The translations under genes were made by a program, and so were the position numbers. Below the pieces are notes generated by a model that saw only the letters and a program-made list of their open reading frames with translations, did no database searches and was not told the DNA's origin. DNA of 54,073 bases, from contig JAHENZ010000228.1 in assembly GCA_018609755.1 (NCBI GenBank), positions 1 through 54,073 on the forward strand, in the 5' to 3' direction. The DNA is from Salinivenus sp. (GTDB taxonomy: Bacteria > Bacteroidota > Rhodothermia > Rhodothermales > Salinibacteraceae). Shown here piece after piece: positions 9,247 to 16,304 of the stretch (position 1 is the first letter of the stretch; every line of letters starts with the position of its first letter).

Positions 9247-9954
9247 TCACGAATCGTCCGGGGCCGTCGATGACGACTCCGGAAGCAAATCGGGGCGGCG
9301 GCTGCGCGTCTTTTCGAGACGCTTTTCGTCCCGCCATTCTTCTACGCGCTTGTGGTCGCCGGACCGAAGCACCTCGGGCACCGAGCGCCCACGATACTCC
9401 GCCGGACGGGTGTAGACCGGGGCGTCGAGCAATCCGTCCTGGAACGAGTCCGTAAGGGCGGAGGACGCGTCCCCCAGCACGCCGGGCAGAAGCCGCACCA
9501 CCGCGTCGATGAGAACGAGCGCGGGCAACTCACCGCCGCTAAGCACGAAATCACCGATCGAAAGTTCTCTCGTCACCAGAACGTCCCGTACCCGTTGGTC
9601 GATGCCTTTGTAGTGCCCCGCGAGCAACACCAAATGATCGTACATCGTCAGCCGGTTCACGATCGGTTGGTCGATCGTTTCGCCGTCGGGGGTCAAAAAA
9701 ATAATCTCGTCGGGCTCGCCGTGCTCCTCCTCGATTGCCTCTACGCACCGAAAAATGGGCTCGGGCTTGAGTACCATGCCCGCGCCCCCACCGTACGGAA
9801 AGTCGTCGATCTGCCGGTGCTTCCCCACGGCATGCTCCCGCAGGTCGTGCACGGAGATCTCAACAGCCCCGTGATCCTGCGCCCGCTGCACGATGCTGTA
9901 CTGCAGGGGATCCTCCACGAGACCGGGCAGAGCTGTAATGACATCAATACGCAT
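9247..9954 (-). CDS. trmD: tRNA (guanine37-N1)-methyltransferase
   Basis: Homodimeric SPOUT methyltransferase that makes m1G37 in tRNAs with G36, guarding against +1 frameshifts. [21 protein letters not shown] is replaced here by the motifs [27 protein letters not shown] (SAM/tRNA site), [13 protein letters not shown] and [20 protein letters not shown], which contain the trefoil-knot SAM pocket. 235 residues, full length, with an Arg-rich C-terminus. It is transcribed after rimM, with 139 bp between them. Confidence 0.97.
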   Translation of the reverse strand: MRIDVITALPGLVEDPLQYSIVQRAQDHGAVEISVHDLREHAVGKHRQIDDFPYGGGAGMVLKPEPIFRCVEAIEEEHGEPDEIIFLTPDGETIDQPIVNRLTMYDHLVLLAGHYKGIDQRVRDVLVTRELSIGDFVLSGGELPALVLIDAVVRLLPGVLGDASSALTDSFQDGLLDAPVYTRPAEYRGRSVPEVLRSGDHKRVEEWRDEKRLEKTRSRRPDLLPESSSTAPDDS

Positions 9955-10093
9955 GGCACCTCAGAACAGGCCATCTCAGGTTGATGTAGGAGCGCATCGC
10001 GGGCCGAGTGACACGAGACCATGCCTGTGGTGCTTGTGGCCCCACGAGCACGAAGAGGCCTCACGATATTCCACAGAGGAAAAAACGTCTGAA

Positions 10094-10681
10094 TCAGTCG
10101 AGCAGACCGTCAATCGGGCGCACCACCAGCCGGCCGCCGTCCAGATCCACGTCGATGATGAAATCCTCGACGGCCGGAATCATGGATTCTCCCCCGTCGG
10201 GACGGGTAACGACGAACACGTCCTGGGCCGGCATTTCCATGTAATTCGCCACGGTGCCCAGCTCCTCTTCCTCCTCGCTTACGACCTCAAGCCCAACCAA
10301 CTCGTGAATGAAGACCTCGTCGTCCCCCAGCTCCAAGTCGTCCTCGGCGGCAAACACCTTTTGCTTCATCACCGCCTCGGCGTCCGTGCGCGACGCGATG
10401 TCGTCCAGCCCGAGAATGACGGTCGTCCCGCGCTTCGTCTGCTGGTACCGAACCGACGAGATCGTGTGCTGAACGACGGCGTGCGGACTCGTTCCGAGGT
10501 AGACCGTCTCCAGCTCCTCGTACCGGGCCGGATCGTCGGTGTGCTCCGGGTTAATTTTGAGCTCGCCCTCGATGCCGTGCGGTCGAAAGACGAACCCGAC
10601 CTGCACCATGCTCTCCGGAGCTACGTCGGCGTAGTCCGGCGTGGCATCCGAGTCCGGCGATGGATCAAACGAGGACGGCAT
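10094..10681 (-). CDS. rimM: 16S rRNA processing protein RimM
   Basis: Assembly factor for the 30S head that binds S19 and aids 16S rRNA maturation. The N-terminal barrel contains VQVGFVFRPHGIEGELKI, the standard RimM opening (VGKIxxxHGxxGE.K), and the C-terminal PRC-barrel spans ELVGLEVVSEEEEELGTV to VVRPIDGLLD. ATG at 10681 gives 195 residues. The open frame runs on to 11035, but that part is antisense-like Arg/Ser-rich translation of rpsP. About 25 acidic N-terminal residues precede the barrel. Confidence 0.93.
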   Translation of the reverse strand: MPSSFDPSPDSDATPDYADVAPESMVQVGFVFRPHGIEGELKINPEHTDDPARYEELETVYLGTSPHAVVQHTISSVRYQQTKRGTTVILGLDDIASRTDAEAVMKQKVFAAEDDLELGDDEVFIHELVGLEVVSEEEEELGTVANYMEMPAQDVFVVTRPDGGESMIPAVEDFIIDVDLDGGRLVVRPIDGLLD

Positions 10682-10712
10682 CTCGCAAGGGGTCGCTGTC
10701 GGAAAAGAGGCG

Positions 10713-11318
10713 TTACGTTTCGTCCTCGTCCGTCTCCTCGTCGTCGGCATCCGCTTCTGCGTCGGCCTCGTCTTCGGCCTCTGCGTCTGCATCGGACGCC
10801 TCAGCCTCCTCTGCGCTGGCCTCCGATTCGTCAGCCGCTTCCGCGTCGGCTTCTTCTTCCTCCTGCACGACAGAGAGCGGGGTGGCCTGGGCTCGAAGGC
10901 GCGCGTCCTCGTCGAGGTCCTCGGCCCGCTCACGCTCCTTCTCCAGCGCGTCGGCCCCGCGCGGCTGCACAGCCATCTTGATCTCATCGCCCTGCTCGGC
11001 CATACGGTCCCGAAACTCGGCGACCTTCTCCTCAATCACGTCGGCCGGCTCCCCCTTCTGCTTCAGGTGGTTCTGGAGCATCAGGCCGCGGCGGTAGAGG
11101 ATGGATCGCACCGTATCGCTGGGCTGCGCGCCGTTATCGAGCCAGTAGAGCGCGCGCTCCTCGTCGAGCCGCACCTCGGCGGGCTCGCGAAGCGGAAAAT
11201 AGCGCCCAAGGTCCTCGATGTAACGACCGTCTCGGGCATTGCGCGAGTCGGTGGCGACAATCGAATAAACCGGAATTTTTTTGCGCCCTATGCGGCGCAG
11301 TCGAAGTTTGACGGACAC
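10713..11318 (-). CDS. rpsP: 30S ribosomal protein S16 with a long acidic C-terminal extension
   Basis: The S16 core is clear: SVKLRLRRIGRKKIPVYSIV, ARDGRYIEDLGRYFPL and RALYWLDNGAQPSDTVRSIL, residues 1 to about 85. GTG at 11318 is preferred because it puts the start right at the conserved SVKLRLRRIG. An ATG at 11360 would add 14 unrelated residues. The protein continues for about 115 more residues: a charged helical stretch, then a low-complexity tail of Asp, Glu, Ala and Ser. Normal S16 is 80-100 residues. Extended forms are known in Bacteroidota, but this tail is long and strikingly acidic, in keeping with a salt-in proteome. Confidence 0.93.
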   Translation of the reverse strand: MSVKLRLRRIGRKKIPVYSIVATDSRNARDGRYIEDLGRYFPLREPAEVRLDEERALYWLDNGAQPSDTVRSILYRRGLMLQNHLKQKGEPADVIEEKVAEFRDRMAEQGDEIKMAVQPRGADALEKERERAEDLDEDARLRAQATPLSVVQEEEEADAEAADESEASAEEAEASDADAEAEDEADAEADADDEETDEDET

Positions 11319-11415
11319 GTTGGTGTGTGGTCGAGTGTTCTGAAAAAACGTTCTAGGCAAAAGTAGGGGCGCCCCAGAGACTTCTGGACTCCCCGCAGCA
11401 AAATCAAATCGTACG

Positions 11416-12801
11416 CTACCGTGGACTCGGGCTCGGGCCGCCTCCGCCCCCGGTAAGCTTGTCCATGAGGTTCGACATGCTGACGTCCCGCCCCTGACTC
11501 GTCAGCTTCTGCATCGTCTTCATCATCTTCTTCATCTCGTTGAACTGGCTGATGAGCTGGTTCACGTCCCGAACCTCAACCCCGCTTCCGCGCGCAATGC
11601 GGCGACGGCGCATGCCGTTGAGAATCTCGGGGCGCGATCGCTCTTCAGGCGTCATCGACTGGATCATGGCCTCAATGTGCTTGAAGGCGTCCTCGTCGAT
11701 GTCGAGGTCGCTGATCTTGTTTCCGACGCCCGGAATCATGCCCATCAGGTCCTTCAGGGATCCCATGTTCTGGATCCGCTGCAGCTGGTCGTAGAAGTCC
11801 TGCAGATCAAAGTCGTCCGACTGAATCTTCTGCTGCAGCCGTTCGGCTTCCTTCTCGTCGTACTCTTCCTGCGCCCGCTCAACGAACGACACCACGTCGC
11901 CCATGCCCAGGATGCGCTGAGCCATGCGATCGGGGTAGAACGGCGTCAGAGCGTCGAGCTTCTCCCCCGTGGAGGCAAACTTGATCGGCTTATTGACGAC
12001 GGTGCGGATGGAGAGGGCCGCGCCCCCTCGGGTATCCCCGTCGAGCTTCGTCAGGACGACCCCGTCGTAGTCGAGCTGCTCGTTAAACTCCTTGGCGGTA
12101 TTGACGGCATCCTGCCCCGTCATGCTGTCCACGACGAAGAGCGTCTCGTTCGGATTCACAGCGCTCTTGATGTCGGCCACCTCCTGCATCATCTGCTCGT
12201 CGATGTGCATGCGGCCGGCCGTGTCGATAATGACCACGTCGCGCGCCGTCTCACGGGCTTCCTCCACGGCCTCGTCGGCGACGCGAACGGCATCTTCCAC
12301 AATCTTGCCGTCCTCCTCAATCGAGTAGACCGGCACGCCCACCTGGTCGGCCAGCTTCTTGAGCTGATCCACGGCGGCGGGACGATACACGTCCGAGGCG
12401 GCCAGCAGTGGGGCGTGGCCCTGCTTGCGCAAGTGCCGGGCGAGCTTGGCGCTGAAGGTCGTCTTCCCGGAGCCCTGAAGGCCCGCAACGAGAATGACCG
12501 TCGGCGGCGTCTCCGCCATCTCAATTTCCTCGTGCTCGCCCCCCAGCACCCGCGCCAGCTCGTCGTACACAATCTTCGTGAGCTGCTGCCCCGGCGTCAC
12601 GGAGTTGAGGACATCTTCCCCGGTAGCCTCCTCTTTTACGTTGTTCGTAAACTCCTTGGCCACCTGGTAGTTGACGTCTGCATTCAGGAGCGCCCGCCGG
12701 ATCTCCCGCATCGTCTCGGCCACGTTGACCTCGTTGATGCGGCCCTGACCCGTCACGGACTGAAGCGCCCCCTCTAGCTTTTCGGACAGGCTCTCAAACA
12801 T
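11416..12801 (-). CDS. ffh: Signal recognition particle protein Ffh (SRP54)
   Basis: GTPase that binds signal sequences and 4.5S RNA and docks with FtsY for cotranslational membrane targeting. N domain with ADVNYQVAKEF; G domain with P-loop GLQGSGKTTF, DVYRPAAVDQL, the DTAGRMH switch and TKLDGDTRGGAAL. The Met-rich M domain carries MIPGVGNKISD, the RNA-binding RRRRIARGSG and MKKMMKTMQKL. 461 residues ending in a Gly/Pro/Ser tail. It is probably first in the ffh-rpsP-rimM-trmD-rplS operon. No 4.5S RNA gene was recognised nearby. Confidence 0.97.
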   Translation of the reverse strand: MFESLSEKLEGALQSVTGQGRINEVNVAETMREIRRALLNADVNYQVAKEFTNNVKEEATGEDVLNSVTPGQQLTKIVYDELARVLGGEHEEIEMAETPPTVILVAGLQGSGKTTFSAKLARHLRKQGHAPLLAASDVYRPAAVDQLKKLADQVGVPVYSIEEDGKIVEDAVRVADEAVEEARETARDVVIIDTAGRMHIDEQMMQEVADIKSAVNPNETLFVVDSMTGQDAVNTAKEFNEQLDYDGVVLTKLDGDTRGGAALSIRTVVNKPIKFASTGEKLDALTPFYPDRMAQRILGMGDVVSFVERAQEEYDEKEAERLQQKIQSDDFDLQDFYDQLQRIQNMGSLKDLMGMIPGVGNKISDLDIDEDAFKHIEAMIQSMTPEERSRPEILNGMRRRRIARGSGVEVRDVNQLISQFNEMKKMMKTMQKLTSQGRDVSMSNLMDKLTGGGGGPSPSPR

Positions 12802-13451
12802 AGATCCAGATTCGCTTCCACAGTGTACGGTGCCGGCAGCGCTCCCCTCAACCGTCTGAGCGGCAGCGCTATCGCGTTATTCAATCTGGTTGGTTGCCAC
12901 GGCTTCGACAAAACTCGTCCCAATCCAACAATGGAGACTGATTGAACACCCAACGCGACTGAATAACGCGATGTCACGGATAGAAGAACCGCTCGCCCCC
13001 TTCACATTTTCTTTTAGGGGACAAAGCGGCTTATCCGGTTCCTATACGCGACGAAGACCCGAAAACGATCCTGACGGTCAGGGGTGTTCATCCATTATTC
13101 GCTGCCCACCCAAGCACAACGGAGAATTTCTTCTCTACAGCCTCCTCTCTCGACTCTCCCTCCCTGTACGTCCGCCCGTTCTAGTGACCTCCTCACAGTT
13201 CCAACCGGCCTCCCGGTAACAGTTCGGCACACAGGTTCGTCTGTACCAGGCAACCGGTCGTAGGGATCTCCCCTCCGATCGATTCTCTCGATCCATGAAG
13301 ATGCCCATGAAAACCGTACCTGCGCGCCCACATGTTGGGGCCCCCGTTGTTACGAATCGACCGACAGAGGATTCGGGCGGAGTAGAGGATCGTTTCCGCC
13401 TTCCGAAGCATTCACGTTACAGACTGAATTTCTCAAAATCTGCGGCGCGCC
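12802..13451. other. Long intergenic region between divergent ffh and formyl-THF cyclo-ligase genes
   Basis: About 650 bp with no convincing gene. ORFs here lack family resemblance and carry stops at odd places. It must hold the promoters of two divergent genes. The only structure recognised is the inverted-repeat element at 12871-12972. From about 12973 to 13451 nothing was seen. 6S RNA often neighbours this ligase gene in other bacteria, but no 6S fold could be confirmed by eye. Confidence 0.5.
12871..12972. repeat. 102-bp element bounded by a perfect 13-bp inverted repeat
   Basis: ATCGCGTTATTCA at 12871-12883 is exactly complementary to 12960-12972, and similarity continues imperfectly inward for about 15 more bases. 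It has the form of a small miniature inverted-repeat element or a long imperfect hairpin. If CGCG is a duplicated target, the true ends would be TTATTCA/TGAATAA, but a palindromic duplication cannot be told from part of the repeat. It sits 70 bp upstream of ffh. Confidence 0.55.
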
Positions 13452-14051
13452 ATGCCTTCCTCTGTCTCCTCCCGGTCGAAGGACGAGTGGCGGGCGCAGT
13501 TTCGCTCCGTCCGGCGCGGGCTCTCGCCGGACCGCTACGCCGCACTGGGCGCCCTAATCAGCAGTCGGGCGCTGACGCTCCCCTCAGTGGTGCAGGCCTC
13601 GGTGGTGCACGTGTACTGGCCCCTCCCCGAACAGGGCGAGGTGGATACCCGTCCCCTCATCGCAGCGCTACGGGGCCAGGAAAAAACGGTGGTGCTGCCG
13701 GTCGTCACGAGCTACGACCCGGCCTCCCCCAAAATGGAGCATCGCAGATACGAAGGGCTGGCTGCCACAACCAAAAATCGGTGGGGCATTCGGGAACCTA
13801 CGGGCACAGCGTCCCTCCCGGCCGACGCGATCGACGTCGTTCTGGTCCCGGCGTTGGGGGTGGACCAACAGGGCAACCGCATTGGACAGGGGGCCGGCTA
13901 CTACGACGCGTTCCTTCAGGCAGTGGACGGGCCTCGGATTGCGCTGGTGTACGACGACTGCTTCGTGCCCCGGCTCCCATCCGATCCACACGACATTCCC
14001 ATCACGACGGTCGTGAGTGAGCGAGGCATCACTCCGATCTCGTCGACTTAG
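13452..14051 (+). CDS. fthC: 5-formyltetrahydrofolate cyclo-ligase
   Basis: ATP-dependent conversion of 5-formyl-THF to 5,10-methenyl-THF, returning a storage/inhibitor folate to the one-carbon pool. 199 residues. N-terminal SKDEWRAQFRSVRRGLSPD provides the basic ATP-contacting helix, HVYWPLPEQGEVDTRPLI is the substrate region, and VLVPALGVDQQGNRIGQGAGYYD is represented by the motif NRIGQGAGYYD. The stop codon TAG uses the first base (G, 14051) of an inserted element. Without the element the site would read TAA, so the product length is unchanged. Confidence 0.93.
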   Translation: MPSSVSSRSKDEWRAQFRSVRRGLSPDRYAALGALISSRALTLPSVVQASVVHVYWPLPEQGEVDTRPLIAALRGQEKTVVLPVVTSYDPASPKMEHRRYEGLAATTKNRWGIREPTGTASLPADAIDVVLVPALGVDQQGNRIGQGAGYYDAFLQAVDGPRIALVYDDCFVPRLPSDPHDIPITTVVSERGITPISST

Positions 14052-14209
14052 AACCTGTTTCAATTTACGACCGTCTCCACATCCGTATTCGATGTTGTCG
14101 ATAGGGATGCCAATCGGACGCTTGTGTGTCTACTTACGACAATTGGAATGACCGTTTTGCGGTCGTTATGCGCAGCCATATTCGCTGCGTTTGAAATTGA
14201 AACAGCTTC
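14051..14209. mobile_element. 159-bp MITE-like element with 16-bp terminal inverted repeats and TTA target duplication
   Basis: Left end GAACCTGTTTCAATTT (14051-14066) and right end (14194-14209) are inverted repeats with one mismatch. The element is flanked directly by TTA at 14048-14050 and 14210-14212. Inside are two small hairpins (GACCG/CGGTC; CGCAGC/GCTGCG at about 14171-14189). No ORF, so it would need a transposase supplied in trans. A 3-bp TNA duplication is typical of the IS1031/IS427 groups of the IS5 family, so kinship to those is inferred. Confidence 0.8.
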
Positions 14210-14248
14210 TTAACCCAGTTGTCTGTTTGCTACAATTCTTTTGGGATC

Positions 14249-14914
14249 ATGGCCAATCGCGAACGCACCCGCTCTTCCTCCAACTCCTCTTCGGCGCAAA
14301 ATGAGGCTTTTGAGGTCGGACGCACCACGCTCGACCTCGACGACATTTCCGAAGAGGAGCTGGAGTCGCTTTACTTCGAGGACGACGCAGAGGAGGAGTC
14401 GAGCCTTTTGAACGTCCAGACCATTTCCGGACTGAGTCTCATTCTGGCGGGCATCGTGTACCTGCTGACTGAGATTGGGGTCTGGGCGGACCCGGCCCTC
14501 CTCGGGCTCAACGCGGCCCTCCCGTGGCTCATCGGGGTGTTCGTCATCCTGGTGGGCTTCGGGGTCCTCACCTGGGGCCCTTCTCGTTCGTCGGACGAGA
14601 AGGAGCGCTCGACGAAGAAGGCGGTGGACGCCAACACCGGCGAGACGAAGGTGGTGGAGGAACCGAAGAAGGCTCGCAAGAAGCGCCTCACGCGGTCGCG
14701 GACGGATAAAAAATTTCTGGGCGTCTGCGGCGGGATTGCCGAGTACCTGAACCTCGACCCCACTCTCGTCCGCATCGCGTTCGTCATCGGCGTGATCAGC
14801 TCGTTCGGCCCGCTAGTGCTCGCCTACTTTGGCCTTGCCTTCGCCATGCCCAAGGAGGAGCCCCTGTCTCCCGAGGAGCGGCTGTCGATCATTCGGGACG
14901 AAGTCGACGAGTAG
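14249..14914 (+). CDS. PspC-domain membrane protein
   Basis: 221 residues from ATG 14249; an upstream TTG at 14219 is less likely. Order: acidic Ser-rich cytosolic N-terminus, two TM segments (about residues 60-80 and 92-112; LIGVFVILVGFGVLTW), a charged Lys/Arg linker, then a C-terminal PspC domain with DKKFLGVCGGIAEYLNLDPTLVRI and a hydrophobic helix. PspC domains occur in phage-shock/envelope-stress membrane proteins, but no other psp gene is present, so the role is open. The 3' end of this gene (from 14892) and the DNA after it are repeated at 15799-15940. Confidence 0.85.
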   Translation: MANRERTRSSSNSSSAQNEAFEVGRTTLDLDDISEEELESLYFEDDAEEESSLLNVQTISGLSLILAGIVYLLTEIGVWADPALLGLNAALPWLIGVFVILVGFGVLTWGPSRSSDEKERSTKKAVDANTGETKVVEEPKKARKKRLTRSRTDKKFLGVCGGIAEYLNLDPTLVRIAFVIGVISSFGPLVLAYFGLAFAMPKEEPLSPEERLSIIRDEVDE

Positions 14915-15080
14915 CACCGGCTTCTCGAGCTCGTCCTGTCGTTCTCCCCGCACGACGACCGGAGCACCTACGCTCAGAAAGAAGTGGGTACTCTAAGCAA
15001 ATTCGTCCTACACCCGTTCCCTCAGTCTACATCGGTAGCCCCATTACAGATTACAGTACGACTGCGCCATCCTCTACTGG
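14892..15080 (+). repeat. Direct repeat A: pspC 3' end plus downstream DNA
   Basis: This stretch matches 15799-15940 in the same orientation. An identical 26-bp core lies at 14898-14923 and 15805-15830, and about 80 bp align at roughly 85 percent by eye. After an indel a further block (about 15053-15080) matches about 15911-15938. It includes the last six sense codons and stop of the PspC gene. Confidence 0.8.
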
Positions 15081-15184
15081 CGATCGATGGGATTCTCGTT
15101 CCGACAACAAGCTTCCGGCTGGTAGAAAAAGCATCGCGGATGATGGAGAGCCGATGTATGTATCGGCGAAATCCTACTCTCTTT

Positions 15185-15514
15185 TCAGCTCCCCTTCTTG
15201 AATTGCAAAATCCCCCAATTAATTACCGCTCCCCATACTAAGCTGTTTACTACCCATAGAGCGTATCCCACAAATTCGGAGATCGGTCCAACAAAAAATT
15301 CTCCTACTGGATTTACTAAGGGAAATGTTAAAATATCCAAACCAAAACTTATCACCATTTCGGTAAAAGACTGTGGAGCTCCATTTTCAAATCGACGTGC
15401 GGATTGCCCCGCTGCAGCAAACAGAAGGACTAGAGAGAGTAGATGGTGTAGAATTGCTATGGATAACCAGGAGATTCCTTTTCCCCACAGCTCATTTTTT
15501 GAGTTTGATAACAT
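15185..15514 (-). CDS. Small multi-TM membrane protein, candidate immunity protein 1
   Basis: 109 residues, family not recognised. About three hydrophobic segments are visible: residues 12-34 (ISWLSIAILHHLLSLVLLFA), about 52-66, and about 78-104 (VGYALWVVNSLVWGAVINWG). DNA here is poorer in G+C than the flanks. On the minus strand it follows, after a 125-bp AT-rich gap, a detached fragment of the C-terminal tip of the large lipoprotein. The same order (tip, then small membrane protein) is seen for the intact lipoprotein and the 105-residue protein, which suggests a membrane-embedded immunity role. The two small proteins share no obvious sequence similarity. Expression and function are unproven. 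Confidence 0.6.
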   Translation of the reverse strand: MLSNSKNELWGKGISWLSIAILHHLLSLVLLFAAAGQSARRFENGAPQSFTEMVISFGLDILTFPLVNPVGEFFVGPISEFVGYALWVVNSLVWGAVINWGILQFKKGS

Positions 15515-15639
15515 CCTTGTAATTGAGAATGGCCCAGTCGAGCAGAATAACTTGCTAGTTTATAAAATATACTTAAAATATAACCACAATTGACTTTTTT
15601 TAATAAATAAACCACCCTCGACTGGAAGTCGATTAAAGC
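15515..15639. other. AT-rich gap between the orphan tip fragment and candidate immunity gene 1
   Basis: About 125 bp, very A+T-rich. It contains a short perfect stem TCGACT/AGTCGA with a 3-base loop near 15619-15633 followed by AT-rich DNA, possibly a weak terminator or remnant. No gene. Confidence 0.4.
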
Positions 15640-15789
15640 TCATTCCACTCCCAGGGCGCGCCTTATTCCGTTCCTGAACAGACTCGTCCAGATCTGATCA
15701 CCCTTCTTGAAACCGTCCGCAAATAGATTTCCAAGCCGAATCGCATCAATGGAGATACGGTCAACCCCCCGCGTATAGAAAGGTGGCAG
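15640..15789 (-). pseudogene. Orphan C-terminal tip fragment of a lipoprotein like 16305-17933
   Basis: The frame reads PPFYTRGVDRIS, then GNLFADGFKKGDQIW and ends IRRALGVE before a TGA stop. It aligns with residues 455-502 of the large lipoprotein (FYTRGIDRM, then ADALWRSFQQKIKEA). The shared pattern is FYTRG-DR, a central N, then F, D, W, S and I with similar spacing. There is no start codon or upstream domain in this frame. It abuts the copied pspC tail directly and lacks the last ~37 residues of the intact tip. It looks like a leftover cassette rather than an expressed gene. Confidence 0.65.
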
Positions 15790-15798
15790 TGTCGACCG

Positions 15799-15940
15799 TT
15801 CGGTACGAAGTCGACGAGTAGCACCGGCTTGTCGACTTCTCCCTCTCGTTCCCACCGCACGATGATCGGGACACCGGTGCTGTCTAAAACCTACGTCCGG
15901 TGACCCACTGGGTATGACTACGCCGTCCTTTGCGGGAGAC
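15799..15940 (+). repeat. Direct repeat B: displaced copy of the pspC 3' end and downstream DNA
   Basis: Diverged second copy of 14892-15080 (see that entry). It preserves the codons and stop for EVDE* in the same orientation but has no gene body upstream. The orphan tip fragment lies immediately on its left and the 105-residue candidate immunity gene immediately on its right. Confidence 0.8.
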
Positions 15941-15941
15941 A

Positions 15942-16259
15942 TCAAGACACAATGTAAGCAGAAACAAAAATCACCCCCACAAACAAAACATTTAAAGAAA
16001 ATAAAAGTATATTAATCTTTCTAATCATATAAAAACTATTATTAAATATATTACTATTATATATATAAATATATAAATAGTTTATTACAAATATTGCCAT
16101 AAACCATGATATATATACGAACAAAAACTTTACATAATTAACGAAATAAAATCCCGGTTCGTCTCCAAAAATTACCCCAATTATAGCAAACAAACATAAA
16201 CATAAAGAAGCAAAAAATACAATTGTATATGTTATTTCTATTACTTTTTTTATAAACAT
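15942..16259 (-). CDS. AT-rich multi-TM membrane protein, candidate immunity protein 2
   Basis: 105 residues, unrecognised. Almost entirely hydrophobic, with about three TM segments: residues 8-30 (TIVFFASLCLCLFAIIGVIF), 38-66 (FLFVYISWFMAIFVINYLYI) and 84-104 (LLFSLNVLFVGVIFVSAYIV). Ile, Phe, Tyr and Asn are heavily used. Base composition is about a quarter G+C by eye, far below the window average, so recent acquisition is likely. It starts 45 bp after the stop of the large lipoprotein on the same strand, as an immunity gene follows its toxin. A run of A precedes the ATG, with no Shine-Dalgarno. Function is inferred from position only. Confidence 0.65.
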   Translation of the reverse strand: MFIKKVIEITYTIVFFASLCLCLFAIIGVIFGDEPGFYFVNYVKFLFVYISWFMAIFVINYLYIYIYNSNIFNNSFYMIRKINILLFSLNVLFVGVIFVSAYIVS

Positions 16260-16304
16260 TTTTTATTACGTTTTTTATGACATAAATACTCAATAATTGA
16301 CAAT

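Noticed and set aside
10682-11035. Upstream extension of rimM
   Set aside because: Would overlap rpsP and encodes only an Arg/Ser-rich off-frame sequence; RimM motifs begin after 10681.
5875-12801. Horizontal acquisition of the ribosomal block
   Set aside because: Gene order and composition are those of a native housekeeping region.
12802-13451. 4.5S or 6S RNA near ffh and fthC
   Set aside because: Neither the conserved SRP tetraloop core nor a 6S-type bubble was found by eye.
13295-14020. 241-codon plus-strand frame overlapping fthC
   Set aside because: Arg/Gly/Pro-rich translation typical of an off-frame; the cyclo-ligase frame has all conserved motifs.
15640-15945. Complete 101-aa protein spanning the orphan tip and the copied pspC tail
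   Set aside because: Only the last ~49 codons resemble a protein; the first half is antisense to the copied pspC end.
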